From JAYGED01 sp046582565 (GTDB taxonomy: Bacteria > Pseudomonadota > Alphaproteobacteria > JAAXGF01), in assembly GCA_046582565.1 (NCBI GenBank), contig JAYGED010000300.1:1-17005 (forward strand): DNA of 17,005 nucleotides, given 5' to 3'. Positions within the stretch are counted from its first letter, which is position 1, and each line of letters opens with the position of its first letter. The translations under genes and the position numbers were made by a program. Positions 1 to 7,314 of this stretch are shown here, in pieces. The notes below the pieces were generated by a model that saw only the letters and a program-made list of their open reading frames with translations, searched no databases and was not told the DNA's origin.

Positions 1-81
1 CGCCACCCCTTGGCCGACAAGCACTTCAACCTGCCGTAGCTTGGTGACGATCTCTTCCGGTCTGTGTCGTTTGATTCCCAT
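1..81 (-). CDS. IS3-family transposase OrfA, N-terminal fragment
   Basis: The 27 visible residues start MGIKRHRPEEIVTKLRQ and continue VEVLVGQGVA. This is the typical beginning of the helix-turn-helix OrfA protein of IS3-family elements (HTH_Tnp_1 type), which binds the element ends. The ATG at 79-81 is preceded by a strong AGGAGG ribosome-binding site about 8 bases upstream, which fixes the start. The rest of orfA and the orfB integrase lie beyond the left edge. Family assignment is from recognition of the N-terminal pattern only. Confidence 0.75.
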   Translation of the reverse strand, partial: MGIKRHRPEEIVTKLRQVEVLVGQGVA

Positions 82-137
82 GTCTTGATCCTCCTCTACT
101 AACTATAGGGATGGACCAACTCATGGGGGGAAGACCA
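1..137 (-). mobile_element. IS3-family insertion sequence, left-edge fragment
   Basis: This is the terminal part of an IS3-family element that runs off the left edge. Read on the minus strand it has a probable terminal inverted repeat beginning TGGTCTTCCCCCC near 137, then about 30 bp of leader and the start of orfA at 81. Element DNA appears to stop around 137, because the coding sense of the interrupted ABC ATPase resumes at about 138. The other end and the target duplication are outside the window, so the exact boundary is inferred from where the host protein sense begins. Confidence 0.7.
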
Positions 138-680
138 AGGCATGGTGCATATTTTCGGCGCGGACTATATGGACCCGACGAGCCGCGCGAAGCTCGCCTT
201 CCTGCCCGAAAATTCCAACCCCCGCCACTCTTGACCGGCGCGGAATTCATTCGCTTCAGCCTGTCCTCATTCGGCTTGGAGTATGATCTTGTTCAGGCCA
301 AAGAAATGGCGGACAATCTTGGCCTTGAGGCATCCGCACTCGACAAGCGCATGGGGGTCTATTCGAAGGGTATGAGCCAAAAGCTCGGGCTTCTTGCCAC
401 TTTCATGACCGGCCAGCCGTTGCTCATCCTTGATGAGCCCATGAGTGGCCTCGATCCCAAGGCGCGTATCTTACTCAAACAGCAGGTGGCAAAATACCGC
501 GAAGCCGGCAACACGATCTTTCTCAGCTCTCACATTCTCGCCGACCTGGATGAGATGTGTGATCGCGTCGGCATTCTTCATAGCGGGAAGCTTGCCTACG
601 ACGGTACACCCGCGGACCTCAAGAAAAAAGCCGACACGGAATCGCTCGAGCATGCATTTCTAGAAGTTATCGGAGCATAG
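138..680 (+). pseudogene. ABC-2-type transporter ATPase, truncated by IS and frameshifted
   Basis: This is the C-terminal two thirds of an ABC ATPase of the NatA/GldA-like type, which normally powers an ABC-2 exporter. Visible motifs are a Q-loop region FLPENSN (about 199-219), the signature variant SKGMSQK (about 366-386), Walker B LLILDEPMSGLDP (about 421-459) and the H-loop SSHIL. The Walker A half is missing because the IS3-family element abuts at about 137. A second lesion exists: codons up to ENSNP (frame of the ATG at 142) lead to a stop at 231-233, while the conserved LLTGAEF follows in the next frame. One C missing from the five-C run at 219-223 would explain the shift. No partner permease follows; the next gene is convergent at 689. 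The remnant cannot bind ATP and is almost certainly nonfunctional. Confidence 0.85.
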
Positions 681-688
681 GCCGTCGA

Positions 689-2365
689 TTAAGCGTCAAC
701 GAAGCTGCTGACCTTCCCGGTGCGGGCTCTTTCCTCGAGCAGCTTGTCGAGCCAGTCGGGGTCCATCTCGGGAACAGACGAGAGCAGAAGATCGGTGTAT
801 TCGTGATGGGGCGGGGTGAAAATTTCGTCCTTCGCTCCCTGTTCCACGACCTCTCCCTGCAGCATGACGACGACCTCGTCGGCGATCGCTTTCACCGTGG
901 CGAGATCATGGGTGATGAACATGTAGGAGACCTGCAGTTCATCCTGAAGCCGTTGCAGCAATTTTAGGATTTCCTCGGCGACAAGCTGGTCGAGGGCCGA
1001 GGTGACTTCATCGCAGATGATCAGTTCGGGCTCGGCGGCCAGCGCCCTGGCGATGCAGACACGCTGCTTCTGGCCGCCCGACAGCTCGCCCGGATAGCGG
1101 TGGTTGAATTCAGCGGGCTCAAGCTCGATCATCGTCATCAGATCGTTGAGGCGTTCGTCTTTCTTCTTACCCGTGAGCCCGAGATATAATTCCAGGGGGC
1201 GGCTGATGATCTCACTAACTCGCTGGCGCGGATTGAGCGCCGTATCGGGCATCTGATAGATCATCTGCATACGGCGGAGCTGGTCGCGATTGCGCCCGAC
1301 AAGCGCCAGGGGCATGACCTCGCCGTTATAGGCGACATGGCCCTCCATGGGCGGCAGAAGCCCGGTGATGACACGCGCCAATGTGCTTTTGCCGCTGCCC
1401 GATTCGCCGACCACGGCAACCGTCTGGGCGCGATATATCTCCATGTCGACATTCTTGAGTATTAGCACCCCGCCGGAACCGCCGTAGCTCGCGGTGACGT
1501 TTTCGACCTTCAACAGAGGCACGTCGCTCTTGTCTTCGATGACCGCCTGTTTCTGGAAGCTGCGCACGGCGACCAGCCGGGCCGTATATTCTTCCTTGGG
1601 GTTGGCGATCAGGTCGCGGGCATTGCCTTCCTCGACCAGATGGCCATATCGCAGCACCATGATGCGATCCGCCATCTGCGCCACCACCGCGAGATCATGG
1701 GTAATGTAAATCGCGGCGGTATTGAATTGCTTGACGATGTCCTTGATCGCCGCCAGAACCTCGATCTGAGTGGTCACGTCGAGCGCTGTTGTCGGCTCGT
1801 CGAAGATGATCAGGTCGGGCCGGCACGACATGGCCATGGCGGTCATCGCCCTCTGCAACTGGCCGCCGGAGACCTGGTGCGGATAGCGGAAACCGATGTT
1901 CTCGGGGTCGGGCAGCATCAGCCTGCGGTAGATTTCCACGGCATCGGCCTCGGCCTCGCGGCGCCCCTTGACGCCGTGCTGGATCGGCATTTCAGTATAT
2001 TGATCGATCAGCTTATGGGCCGGGTTGAAGGCCGCCGCAGCACTCTGCGCAACATAGGCGATGCGCGAGCCGCGCAGCTTGCGGCGCTCATCTTCTGATA
2101 TCGCTAAGAGGTCGATGCCGTCGAACATTATGGTGCCGCCGACGATGCGGCAGCCGGGCCGGGCGAACCCCATGCTGGCGATGCCGATGGTTGATTTGCC
2201 AGCGCCGGATTCGCCGATCAGGCCGAGAACTTCGCCGCGGCGCAGCTTGACATTCACGCCATGGACGATGCCGTGCCATACATCGTCGGCCTGGCCTTCG
2301 ATCCTGAGATCCCGCATTTCCAGCAGGATATCGCCCTTGGTTCCCATTTTATCATCAAGTGTCAT
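689..2365 (-). CDS. Dipeptide/oligopeptide-type ABC importer, fused double ATPase
   Basis: This 558-residue protein carries two complete ABC ATPase domains in one chain, as in GsiA, YejF or fused DppDF proteins. It would energise the importer encoded by the three preceding genes of the operon. Domain 1 has Walker A GESGAGKST at residues 51-59, signature VSGGQLQRA and Walker B LIIFDEPTTALD. Domain 2 has Walker A GESGSGKST near residue 320, signature LSGGQKQRV and Walker B LIICDEVTSALD. Each domain is followed by the C-terminal extension typical of oligopeptide ATPases. The ATG at 2365 overlaps the end of the permease C gene by 11 bases, implying translational coupling; an alternative ATG at 2347 exists and neither has a strong Shine-Dalgarno. 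It ends 8 bases from the convergent ABC pseudogene. Substrate cannot be deduced from the ATPase. Confidence 0.93.
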   Translation of the reverse strand: MTLDDKMGTKGDILLEMRDLRIEGQADDVWHGIVHGVNVKLRRGEVLGLIGESGAGKSTIGIASMGFARPGCRIVGGTIMFDGIDLLAISEDERRKLRGSRIAYVAQSAAAAFNPAHKLIDQYTEMPIQHGVKGRREAEADAVEIYRRLMLPDPENIGFRYPHQVSGGQLQRAMTAMAMSCRPDLIIFDEPTTALDVTTQIEVLAAIKDIVKQFNTAAIYITHDLAVVAQMADRIMVLRYGHLVEEGNARDLIANPKEEYTARLVAVRSFQKQAVIEDKSDVPLLKVENVTASYGGSGGVLILKNVDMEIYRAQTVAVVGESGSGKSTLARVITGLLPPMEGHVAYNGEVMPLALVGRNRDQLRRMQMIYQMPDTALNPRQRVSEIISRPLELYLGLTGKKKDERLNDLMTMIELEPAEFNHRYPGELSGGQKQRVCIARALAAEPELIICDEVTSALDQLVAEEILKLLQRLQDELQVSYMFITHDLATVKAIADEVVVMLQGEVVEQGAKDEIFTPPHHEYTDLLLSSVPEMDPDWLDKLLEERARTGKVSSFVDA

Positions 2366-3530
2366 CGCGCAGCCCGCTGGTGATTTGCAGGAACCAGTCG
2401 ACGACGAAATTGACGCCCACGGTCAGCAGGGCGATAGCCGCCGCCGGCAGAAGCGGGGTGATGTCGCCGAAGGTGATCAGGGTGGCATTGTCGCGCACCA
2501 TGCTGCCCCAGTCGGCGAGCGGCGGCTGGATGCCCAGGCCGAGGAAGCTCAGCGCGCTTAAGGTCAGGAAGACGAAGCAGAAGCGCAGGCCGAACTCCGC
2601 GACCAGCGGGGCCATGGCATTGGGCAGCACCTCGCGACGCATCACCCACCACATGCCCTCGCCGCGCAGGCGCGCCACCTCGACGTAATCCATCACCACG
2701 ATGTTCATGGCCACCGCGCGAGCGAGGCGGAACACCCGGGTTGAATCGAGCACGCCGATGACCACGATCAACGCCGGGATCGAAGTGCCGGTTATGGTCA
2801 GGATCATGAGAATGAAGATCAAAGACGGGATCGCCATCATCACATCGACCAGGCGGCCGAGGGCCTGATCGACCCAGCCGCCCCGGGCGGCTGCCAGGAA
2901 TCCGCCTATGGCGCCGATGAAGAAGGCAAGACAGGTAGTGACGAAGGCAATGCCGATGGTATTGCGGGCGCCGTAGACCAGGCGGGTGAGCATGTCGCGG
3001 CCAAGATTGTCGGTGCCCAGCAGAAACCCCTCTTTGCCCCAGGGCTCGTATTCATAACCGACCACCTCGGATTCGCCGAACGGGGCGATGACCGGCGCGG
3101 CAACCGCAAGCATCACATAGATCAGAATAACCACCAGCCCGAACCAGGCGGTCGGCGGCGCCTTGCTCAATCCCCGCCAGTATAAGACCGCCGCGAAAGC
3201 GCTGCCCTGCATCACAGCGAGGCCCAGGAAAGTCGACCAGGGCCAAACGCTGAAGCCGTCCCAGAACAGCCCGGCGATGAGCAGATACTCCAGGGTCAAG
3301 GTGATAATCACCGTATCCCCCGCCGTGGTGCGCTCCAAACTGTTCCAGAAGCGCAATACAACCACGCTGTAGACATGAATGGCGATGAAGCCCAGCAAGG
3401 CCGACCAGGTATCGGTGTTGAAATTCTTCAGAAACAGCACCAGCACGAAGAAATGAACCGCCGTCACGGCGACGTGGCTGGCCCAGGGCGATGGCTGGCT
3501 GGGGGGATTGCCTTCGGCGGCCACGGTCAT
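2355..3530 (-). CDS. DppC-type ABC permease with N-terminal membrane extension
   Basis: The inner-membrane permease has 391 residues, whereas DppC/OppC proteins are usually about 280-310. The canonical part starts near residue 125 (TAWFGLVVILIYV). It contains the family motif LGTDNLGRDMLTRLVYGAR and the ATPase-coupling EAA-type loop ending VLPNAMAPL. Residues 1-124 are extra: four hydrophobic stretches at roughly 20-36, 42-60, 73-91 and 99-117, so they probably add four membrane helices. The ATG at 3530 lies 4 bases after the permease B stop, and the 3' end overlaps the ATPase gene, so the protein belongs to one operon with binding protein, permease B and ATPase. The extension is in frame and shows no sign of fusion by error. 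The family call is firm; the role of the extension is unknown. Confidence 0.92.
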   Translation of the reverse strand: MTVAAEGNPPSQPSPWASHVAVTAVHFFVLVLFLKNFNTDTWSALLGFIAIHVYSVVVLRFWNSLERTTAGDTVIITLTLEYLLIAGLFWDGFSVWPWSTFLGLAVMQGSAFAAVLYWRGLSKAPPTAWFGLVVILIYVMLAVAAPVIAPFGESEVVGYEYEPWGKEGFLLGTDNLGRDMLTRLVYGARNTIGIAFVTTCLAFFIGAIGGFLAAARGGWVDQALGRLVDVMMAIPSLIFILMILTITGTSIPALIVVIGVLDSTRVFRLARAVAMNIVVMDYVEVARLRGEGMWWVMRREVLPNAMAPLVAEFGLRFCFVFLTLSALSFLGLGIQPPLADWGSMVRDNATLITFGDITPLLPAAAIALLTVGVNFVVDWFLQITSGLRDDT

Positions 3531-3534
3531 GTCA

Positions 3535-4473
3535 TCACCGGGGATGCATCAAGCGCGGGTTTGTCGCGATCGATAACACGTCCGCGGTGAGATTGAGCAG
3601 GATATAGGTTCCCGCAAACAGCAGGGCGCTCGCCTGGACCACGGGGATGTCGCGCTTGGACACCGAATCGACCAGAAGCTGGCCGAGGCCGGGATAGACG
3701 AACACCACTTCGACGACGACCACGCCGACAACCAGATAGGCAAGGTTGATGACGATCACATTGATGATCGGCGCCAGGGCGTTGGGCAGGGCGTGCTTGA
3801 CGATGATGCGCCCCCGCGACATGCCCTTGAGGCTCGCCATTTCGATATAGGGGCTGGCCAGAAGATTGATGATTGCCGCCCGGGTCATGCGCATCATATG
3901 GGCGATAACCACCAGGGTCAGGACCAGGGCCGGCAGAGCGCAGCGATAAGCCTGTTCCAAGATGCTCAGATCGGGGCTGACGTTCGAGATGCTGGGGAAC
4001 CAGCCGGCTTTCACCGCGAGGAACAGGATCAGGATATAGGCGACGAAGAATTCCGGGAAGGAAATCGAGCTCAGGGTCAACACATTCACGGCGCGGTCAT
4101 AGAAGCTGTTGCGATAGAGTGCCGCCAGGATGCCGAGGGTGACCGCAAGGGGCACCGATATGACAGCGGCCAGCGTCGCCAGGAATATGGTGTTCTTAAG
4201 CCGCCCGCTGATCAGTTCGGAAATCTCGCGCTGGTTGGCGAGGGAGACCCCCATATCGCCCTGCATCATACCGAACAACCAGTCGAAATAGCGCTGGTAG
4301 AGCGGCAAATCCAGGCCGAGCTCCTTACGGAAGGCGGCGACGGTCTCCGGCGTCGCCGCCTGTCCAAGGATTGCTTGGGCGAGATCGCCGGGCAATAACT
4401 CGACGCCCAGCGAAATAATCAGTGAGACGACAATAAGGGTAAGAACGCCCAGCGCCAAGCGCCGGGCGATCAT
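3535..4473 (-). CDS. DppB-type ABC permease
   Basis: This is the inner-membrane permease partner of the DppC-type protein, about 312 residues from the ATG at 4473, which is the normal length. It begins MIARRLALGVLTLIVVSLI, the usual first helix of DppB/OppB. It then has the periplasmic segment with GLDLPLYQRYFDWL, and a coupling loop ending HALPNALAPIINV. It finishes with the pattern VVVEVVFVYPGLGQLLVDSV typical of the family. An upstream in-frame TTG at 4491 would add six residues; the ATG was preferred because it matches the usual start of the family. It follows the binding-protein gene by about 50 bases and precedes permease C by 4. Confidence 0.92.
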   Translation of the reverse strand: MIARRLALGVLTLIVVSLIISLGVELLPGDLAQAILGQAATPETVAAFRKELGLDLPLYQRYFDWLFGMMQGDMGVSLANQREISELISGRLKNTIFLATLAAVISVPLAVTLGILAALYRNSFYDRAVNVLTLSSISFPEFFVAYILILFLAVKAGWFPSISNVSPDLSILEQAYRCALPALVLTLVVIAHMMRMTRAAIINLLASPYIEMASLKGMSRGRIIVKHALPNALAPIINVIVINLAYLVVGVVVVEVVFVYPGLGQLLVDSVSKRDIPVVQASALLFAGTYILLNLTADVLSIATNPRLMHPR

Positions 4474-4525
4474 AGCAGCTAACTTACCCAAGGGCGTTAT
4501 GCCCTACAGTGACTGCTGTTGCCTC

Positions 4526-6115
4526 TTATGAGAACCACCAGCGTTCCATCCCTTTAACGCCGTCCAGGTCCCAGTTCGCCGCCAGGTTGCCATGGCTTAG
4601 TTTGGCCGTCATGGCGAACACATAGTTGGAGAAGATCGGGATGACTTCACCGCCTTCGTTGCTGACGATGGTCTGCATCTCGACATAGATCTCTTTGCGC
4701 TTGGCTTCATCCAGCTCGGCCCGGCCCGACTTGAGTAGCATGTTGAAACGGTCATGCTTGAAGTGGGTTTCGTTCCAGTTGGCGCCTTCGGCGTAGGCGA
4801 TGGAGAACATCCAGTCCGCCGTCGGCCGGCCGCCCCAATAGGACATGCACCAGGGCTTCACCATCCAGACGTTCGACCAGTAACCGTCGGCCGGCTCGCG
4901 GATGACGTTGATTTCGATGCCGGCCTTGGAAGCATGCTCCTTATAGAGCACGGCGGCGTCGACGGCGCCGGCGTAGGCGGCGCTGGAGGCGCTCAAATCG
5001 ACCGAGACGCTGGTCAGCCCGGACTGCTTGAGATACCACCTGGCCTTGTCGGGATCATAGGCCCGTTGTGGCAGGTCGGACGCGTGGTAGGGGTTCGAGG
5101 TGCCGATCGGATGATCGTTGCCGAGTGCCCCATGACCGCGCAGAACCGTGCGCAGCATGGCTTCGCGGTCGAGGCCCAGCTTCAACGCCATGCGCACATT
5201 GTTATCGTCGAAGGGTGCGATGTCGGTCAGCATCGGTGAGGTGAAATGCTGATTGCCGGTGGTCTCCTCGATGCGGATTTCCTTGTTGCGCTCGAGCAGG
5301 TTCAACGTCTTGATGTCGCAACGGTCCATGGCGTCGAGCTCACCAGTGGTCAGACCGTTGGTGCGCGCCACCACATCGGCGATGACCAGGGCTTCGCCGC
5401 TATCCACATGGCCCGCACCCTCTTTCCAAAAGTTGGGATTGCGCTTGTACGAGCTGCGCACGCCGGGATCATAGTCATCCAAGATATAGGCGCCGGTGCC
5501 GACGCCCGATTTCCAGTCGACCACGCCGTCCTTCGACGGCAACATGGGAATGTGGTAATCGCTGGCGATATAGGGGAAGTCGGCGTTGCCTTCTCTCAGG
5601 GTGAAGACCACGGTGTTCTTGCCGTCGGCCTTGATATCTTTGATCGGATCGACCACGCCCTTGGCGGCGGACGTGGAATCTTCGCCCCGGTGATGATTGT
5701 ACGAGGCCACCACGTCGTCGGCGTCCATGGTCTTGCCGTTGTGAAACTCGACATCCCGGCGCAGCTCAAAGGTCCATTGGCTGGCATCGTCCGATGCGGA
5801 CCAGCCCGTGCAGAGCTCGGGCGCAAGATCGCCGTCGTTGTTGACTTCGGTCAGATGGTTGCGCAGGGCATAGCCGACCCATTGCATGTAACTGTCGGTG
5901 AAAGTGCCTGGATCGAGCGAATCCGACGTCGAACCGGCGCCGATGCCAATGCGCATATGACCGCCCTTTTTCGGCGTTGCGGCCTTGAGCGCTTTGCTCG
6001 CCATGGTCGACGCCAAGCCGGCGGTGATACCAAAGGCCGCAGCGCGGCCAATGAATTCACGGCGTGAAATCTTGCCAAGTTCAAGAAGCTTGGCGTAATG
6101 CATTACTTGTTCCAT
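4526..6115 (-). CDS. Tat-exported family 5 extracellular solute-binding protein
   Basis: This 529-residue periplasmic binding protein (SBP_bac_5: DppA, OppA, NikA and relatives) captures the substrate and delivers it to the DppBC-type permeases downstream. The N-terminus carries a twin-arginine signal, SRREFIG, followed by a hydrophobic stretch and ASKALKA before the mature part, so export is probably Tat-dependent. Conserved stretches include YALRNHLTEVNNDGDLAPELCTGW in two parts, the motif WTFELRRDVEFHNGK, and AYDPDKARWYLKQSG. The ATG at 6115 was chosen over a GTG at 6133 because a GGGAGG ribosome-binding site sits 6 bases before it, inside the longer frame. It is the first gene of the operon and is divergent from the ureohydrolase gene across 130 bases. 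Substrate is not recognisable; peptides, opines or amine derivatives are all possible. Confidence 0.93.
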   Translation of the reverse strand: MEQVMHYAKLLELGKISRREFIGRAAAFGITAGLASTMASKALKAATPKKGGHMRIGIGAGSTSDSLDPGTFTDSYMQWVGYALRNHLTEVNNDGDLAPELCTGWSASDDASQWTFELRRDVEFHNGKTMDADDVVASYNHHRGEDSTSAAKGVVDPIKDIKADGKNTVVFTLREGNADFPYIASDYHIPMLPSKDGVVDWKSGVGTGAYILDDYDPGVRSSYKRNPNFWKEGAGHVDSGEALVIADVVARTNGLTTGELDAMDRCDIKTLNLLERNKEIRIEETTGNQHFTSPMLTDIAPFDDNNVRMALKLGLDREAMLRTVLRGHGALGNDHPIGTSNPYHASDLPQRAYDPDKARWYLKQSGLTSVSVDLSASSAAYAGAVDAAVLYKEHASKAGIEINVIREPADGYWSNVWMVKPWCMSYWGGRPTADWMFSIAYAEGANWNETHFKHDRFNMLLKSGRAELDEAKRKEIYVEMQTIVSNEGGEVIPIFSNYVFAMTAKLSHGNLAANWDLDGVKGMERWWFS

Positions 6116-6245
6116 TGGAGACCTCCCAGTCACAGGATTTAATTAGAATTTTTACTTTATTTACAGTGGGGGTAGTTGCATTGGTCTGTCAAGAGGTGGT
6201 TATTTAATCACACGGCCCCGAAATCATTGCCGAGGGAGTTCAGTC
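6116..6245. promoter_or_regulatory. Divergent intergenic region between importer operon and ureohydrolase
   Basis: This AT-rich 130-base spacer must hold the promoters of both the importer operon (minus) and the ureohydrolase gene (plus). A 16-base imperfect palindrome GTGGTTATTTAATCAC lies at 6196-6211 (half-sites GTG.TTA / TAA.CAC), a shape compatible with a GntR- or LysR-type operator. A GAGGGAG ribosome-binding site at 6232-6238 sits 7 bases before the ATG at 6246. No convincing -35/-10 pair was found in either direction. No regulator gene is adjacent. Confidence 0.4.
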
Positions 6246-7244
6246 ATGGCGACCCGAGACGACATAGAGGCCCGCAAACGAGAGATGCAGCCCTGGTATT
6301 GGTGAGGCATTCCGACATTTTTCAAATGCCCCTGGAACGAGGATCCGGCGGCTTGTGACATCGCCCTGATCGGGGTGCCGCACAGCGCCGGCAATGGATC
6401 GACCGAGCGCGACCAGCATCTCGGGCCGCGGGCGATCCGTCATGTGTCGGGGCGTTTGCGGCGAGCCCATCAGGCGTTTCGGCTGATCCCCTGGGACGAA
6501 TTCAAGATCCACGACCTCGGCGATGTGCCCTTGCCCCAGGCCATGGACAATGAGGCCAGCGTCGGCCATATCGAGGATTATTACCGGCTGGTGGATGAGT
6601 CCGGCGCCCGCCCGGTGTCGTTCGGCGGCGATCATGCGGTAACCGGGCCGATCCTCAAGGCTCTGGCCGGCGAGGGGGCCAAGGCGAGCGGCGGGCGCAA
6701 GTGCGCCCTGGTCCATTTTGACGCCCATCGCGATGATTATGACCATATGGCCCATTGGCTCTGCGCCGTGCGCTCGGCCGCCCATTGGGCCGCCTATACA
6801 GTCCATGAGGGCCATGTGGATGCCGACCGCAGTATCCAGATCGGCATTCGCGGAAACCCTATGAAACCGCGCGATGATCCGGCGGAAAGCTCGACCGGAT
6901 ACCGCGTGTTGCCGGCCGATGAAATCTTCGACATCGGTCTTGAGAAGACCATCGAGATCATGCGCGAGAGGGCCGGCGATGCGCCGGTCTATATCTCCTT
7001 CGATCTCGACGTCCTCGATCCGGCAGACGCGCCGGGGGTGGCAAACCTGGAGGCCGGCTATCGTGGGTTGCGCACCTGGGAGGCGATCAGGATACTGCAT
7101 GGCCTGCGGGGGTTTAATATCATCGGCGCCGATATCGTCTGCCCCATGCCGACGGTGGATAACCCGAACCAGATCACCGCCTTGACCGGCTCGGTCCTGA
7201 TGTTCGAGATGCTCTGCCTGATCGGATATTGCTCTAATTTTTAA
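6246..7244 (+). pseudogene. Agmatinase/ureohydrolase-family gene with in-frame TGA at codon 20
   Basis: The gene encodes a protein of the arginase/agmatinase/guanidinobutyrase family, binuclear-manganese enzymes that hydrolyse guanidino compounds to urea and an amine. Metal-ligand motifs are intact: SFGGDH (about codons 125-130), HFDAHRDD (about 156-163) and SFDLDVLDP near 248-256. The substrate-loop pattern GNGSTERDQHLGPRAIR is also present. The ATG at 6246 has a good GAGGGAG ribosome-binding site. It reads MATRDDIEARKREMQPWYW, then TGA at 6303-6305, then GIPTFFKCPWNEDPAACDIAL in the same frame. The family usually has a Trp at that place (WWGIPT), so a single TGG to TGA change would explain it. 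Other genes here end in TGA, so recoding is unlikely. A GTG at 6375 could restart translation but would drop about 43 conserved residues. Total length without the stop would be about 332 residues. Substrate is unknown. Confidence 0.85.
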
Positions 7245-7248
7245 GAAG

Positions 7249-7314
7249 CTAGAGCATCTTTATCCGTGTGTTGGGTCGCTGAAAGCGACCCAAGCTGATC
7301 GGATGATGCTCTAG
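7249..7314. repeat. 66-bp CTAG-ended near-palindrome, probable bidirectional terminator
   Basis: The element begins CTAGAGCATC and ends GATGCTCTAG, and almost the whole 66 bases fold on themselves. The apex is GGGTCGCT-GAAA-GCGACCC (7273-7291 area), and the outer arms pair ATCCG with CGGAT. It sits exactly between the convergent ureohydrolase (TAA at 7242-7244) and hydrolase genes, and its last CTAG contains the hydrolase stop codon (TAG on the minus strand, 7311-7313). The same end sequence, CTAGAGCATnnTCCGATC, bounds the larger element at 13968-14235, so this is likely a short member of a repeat family. A role in terminating both transcripts is inferred from position and structure; there is no pronounced T-run. 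Confidence 0.65.

Noticed and set aside
5246..6067. Plus-strand open frame of 273 codons opposite the solute-binding protein
   Set aside because: It lies wholly inside a well-supported gene on the other strand and has no recognisable motif or ribosome-binding site.
6303..6305. Selenocysteine or recoded UGA in the ureohydrolase
   Set aside because: The position corresponds to a conserved Trp rather than Cys, no clear selenocysteine hairpin follows directly, and other genes in the window use TGA as stop.
6240..7100. Minus-strand open frame of 286 codons opposite the ureohydrolase
   Set aside because: The plus strand carries GGDH, DAHRD and DLDVLDP metal-ligand motifs; the minus frame shows none, and its openness is explained by codon bias of the plus-strand gene.
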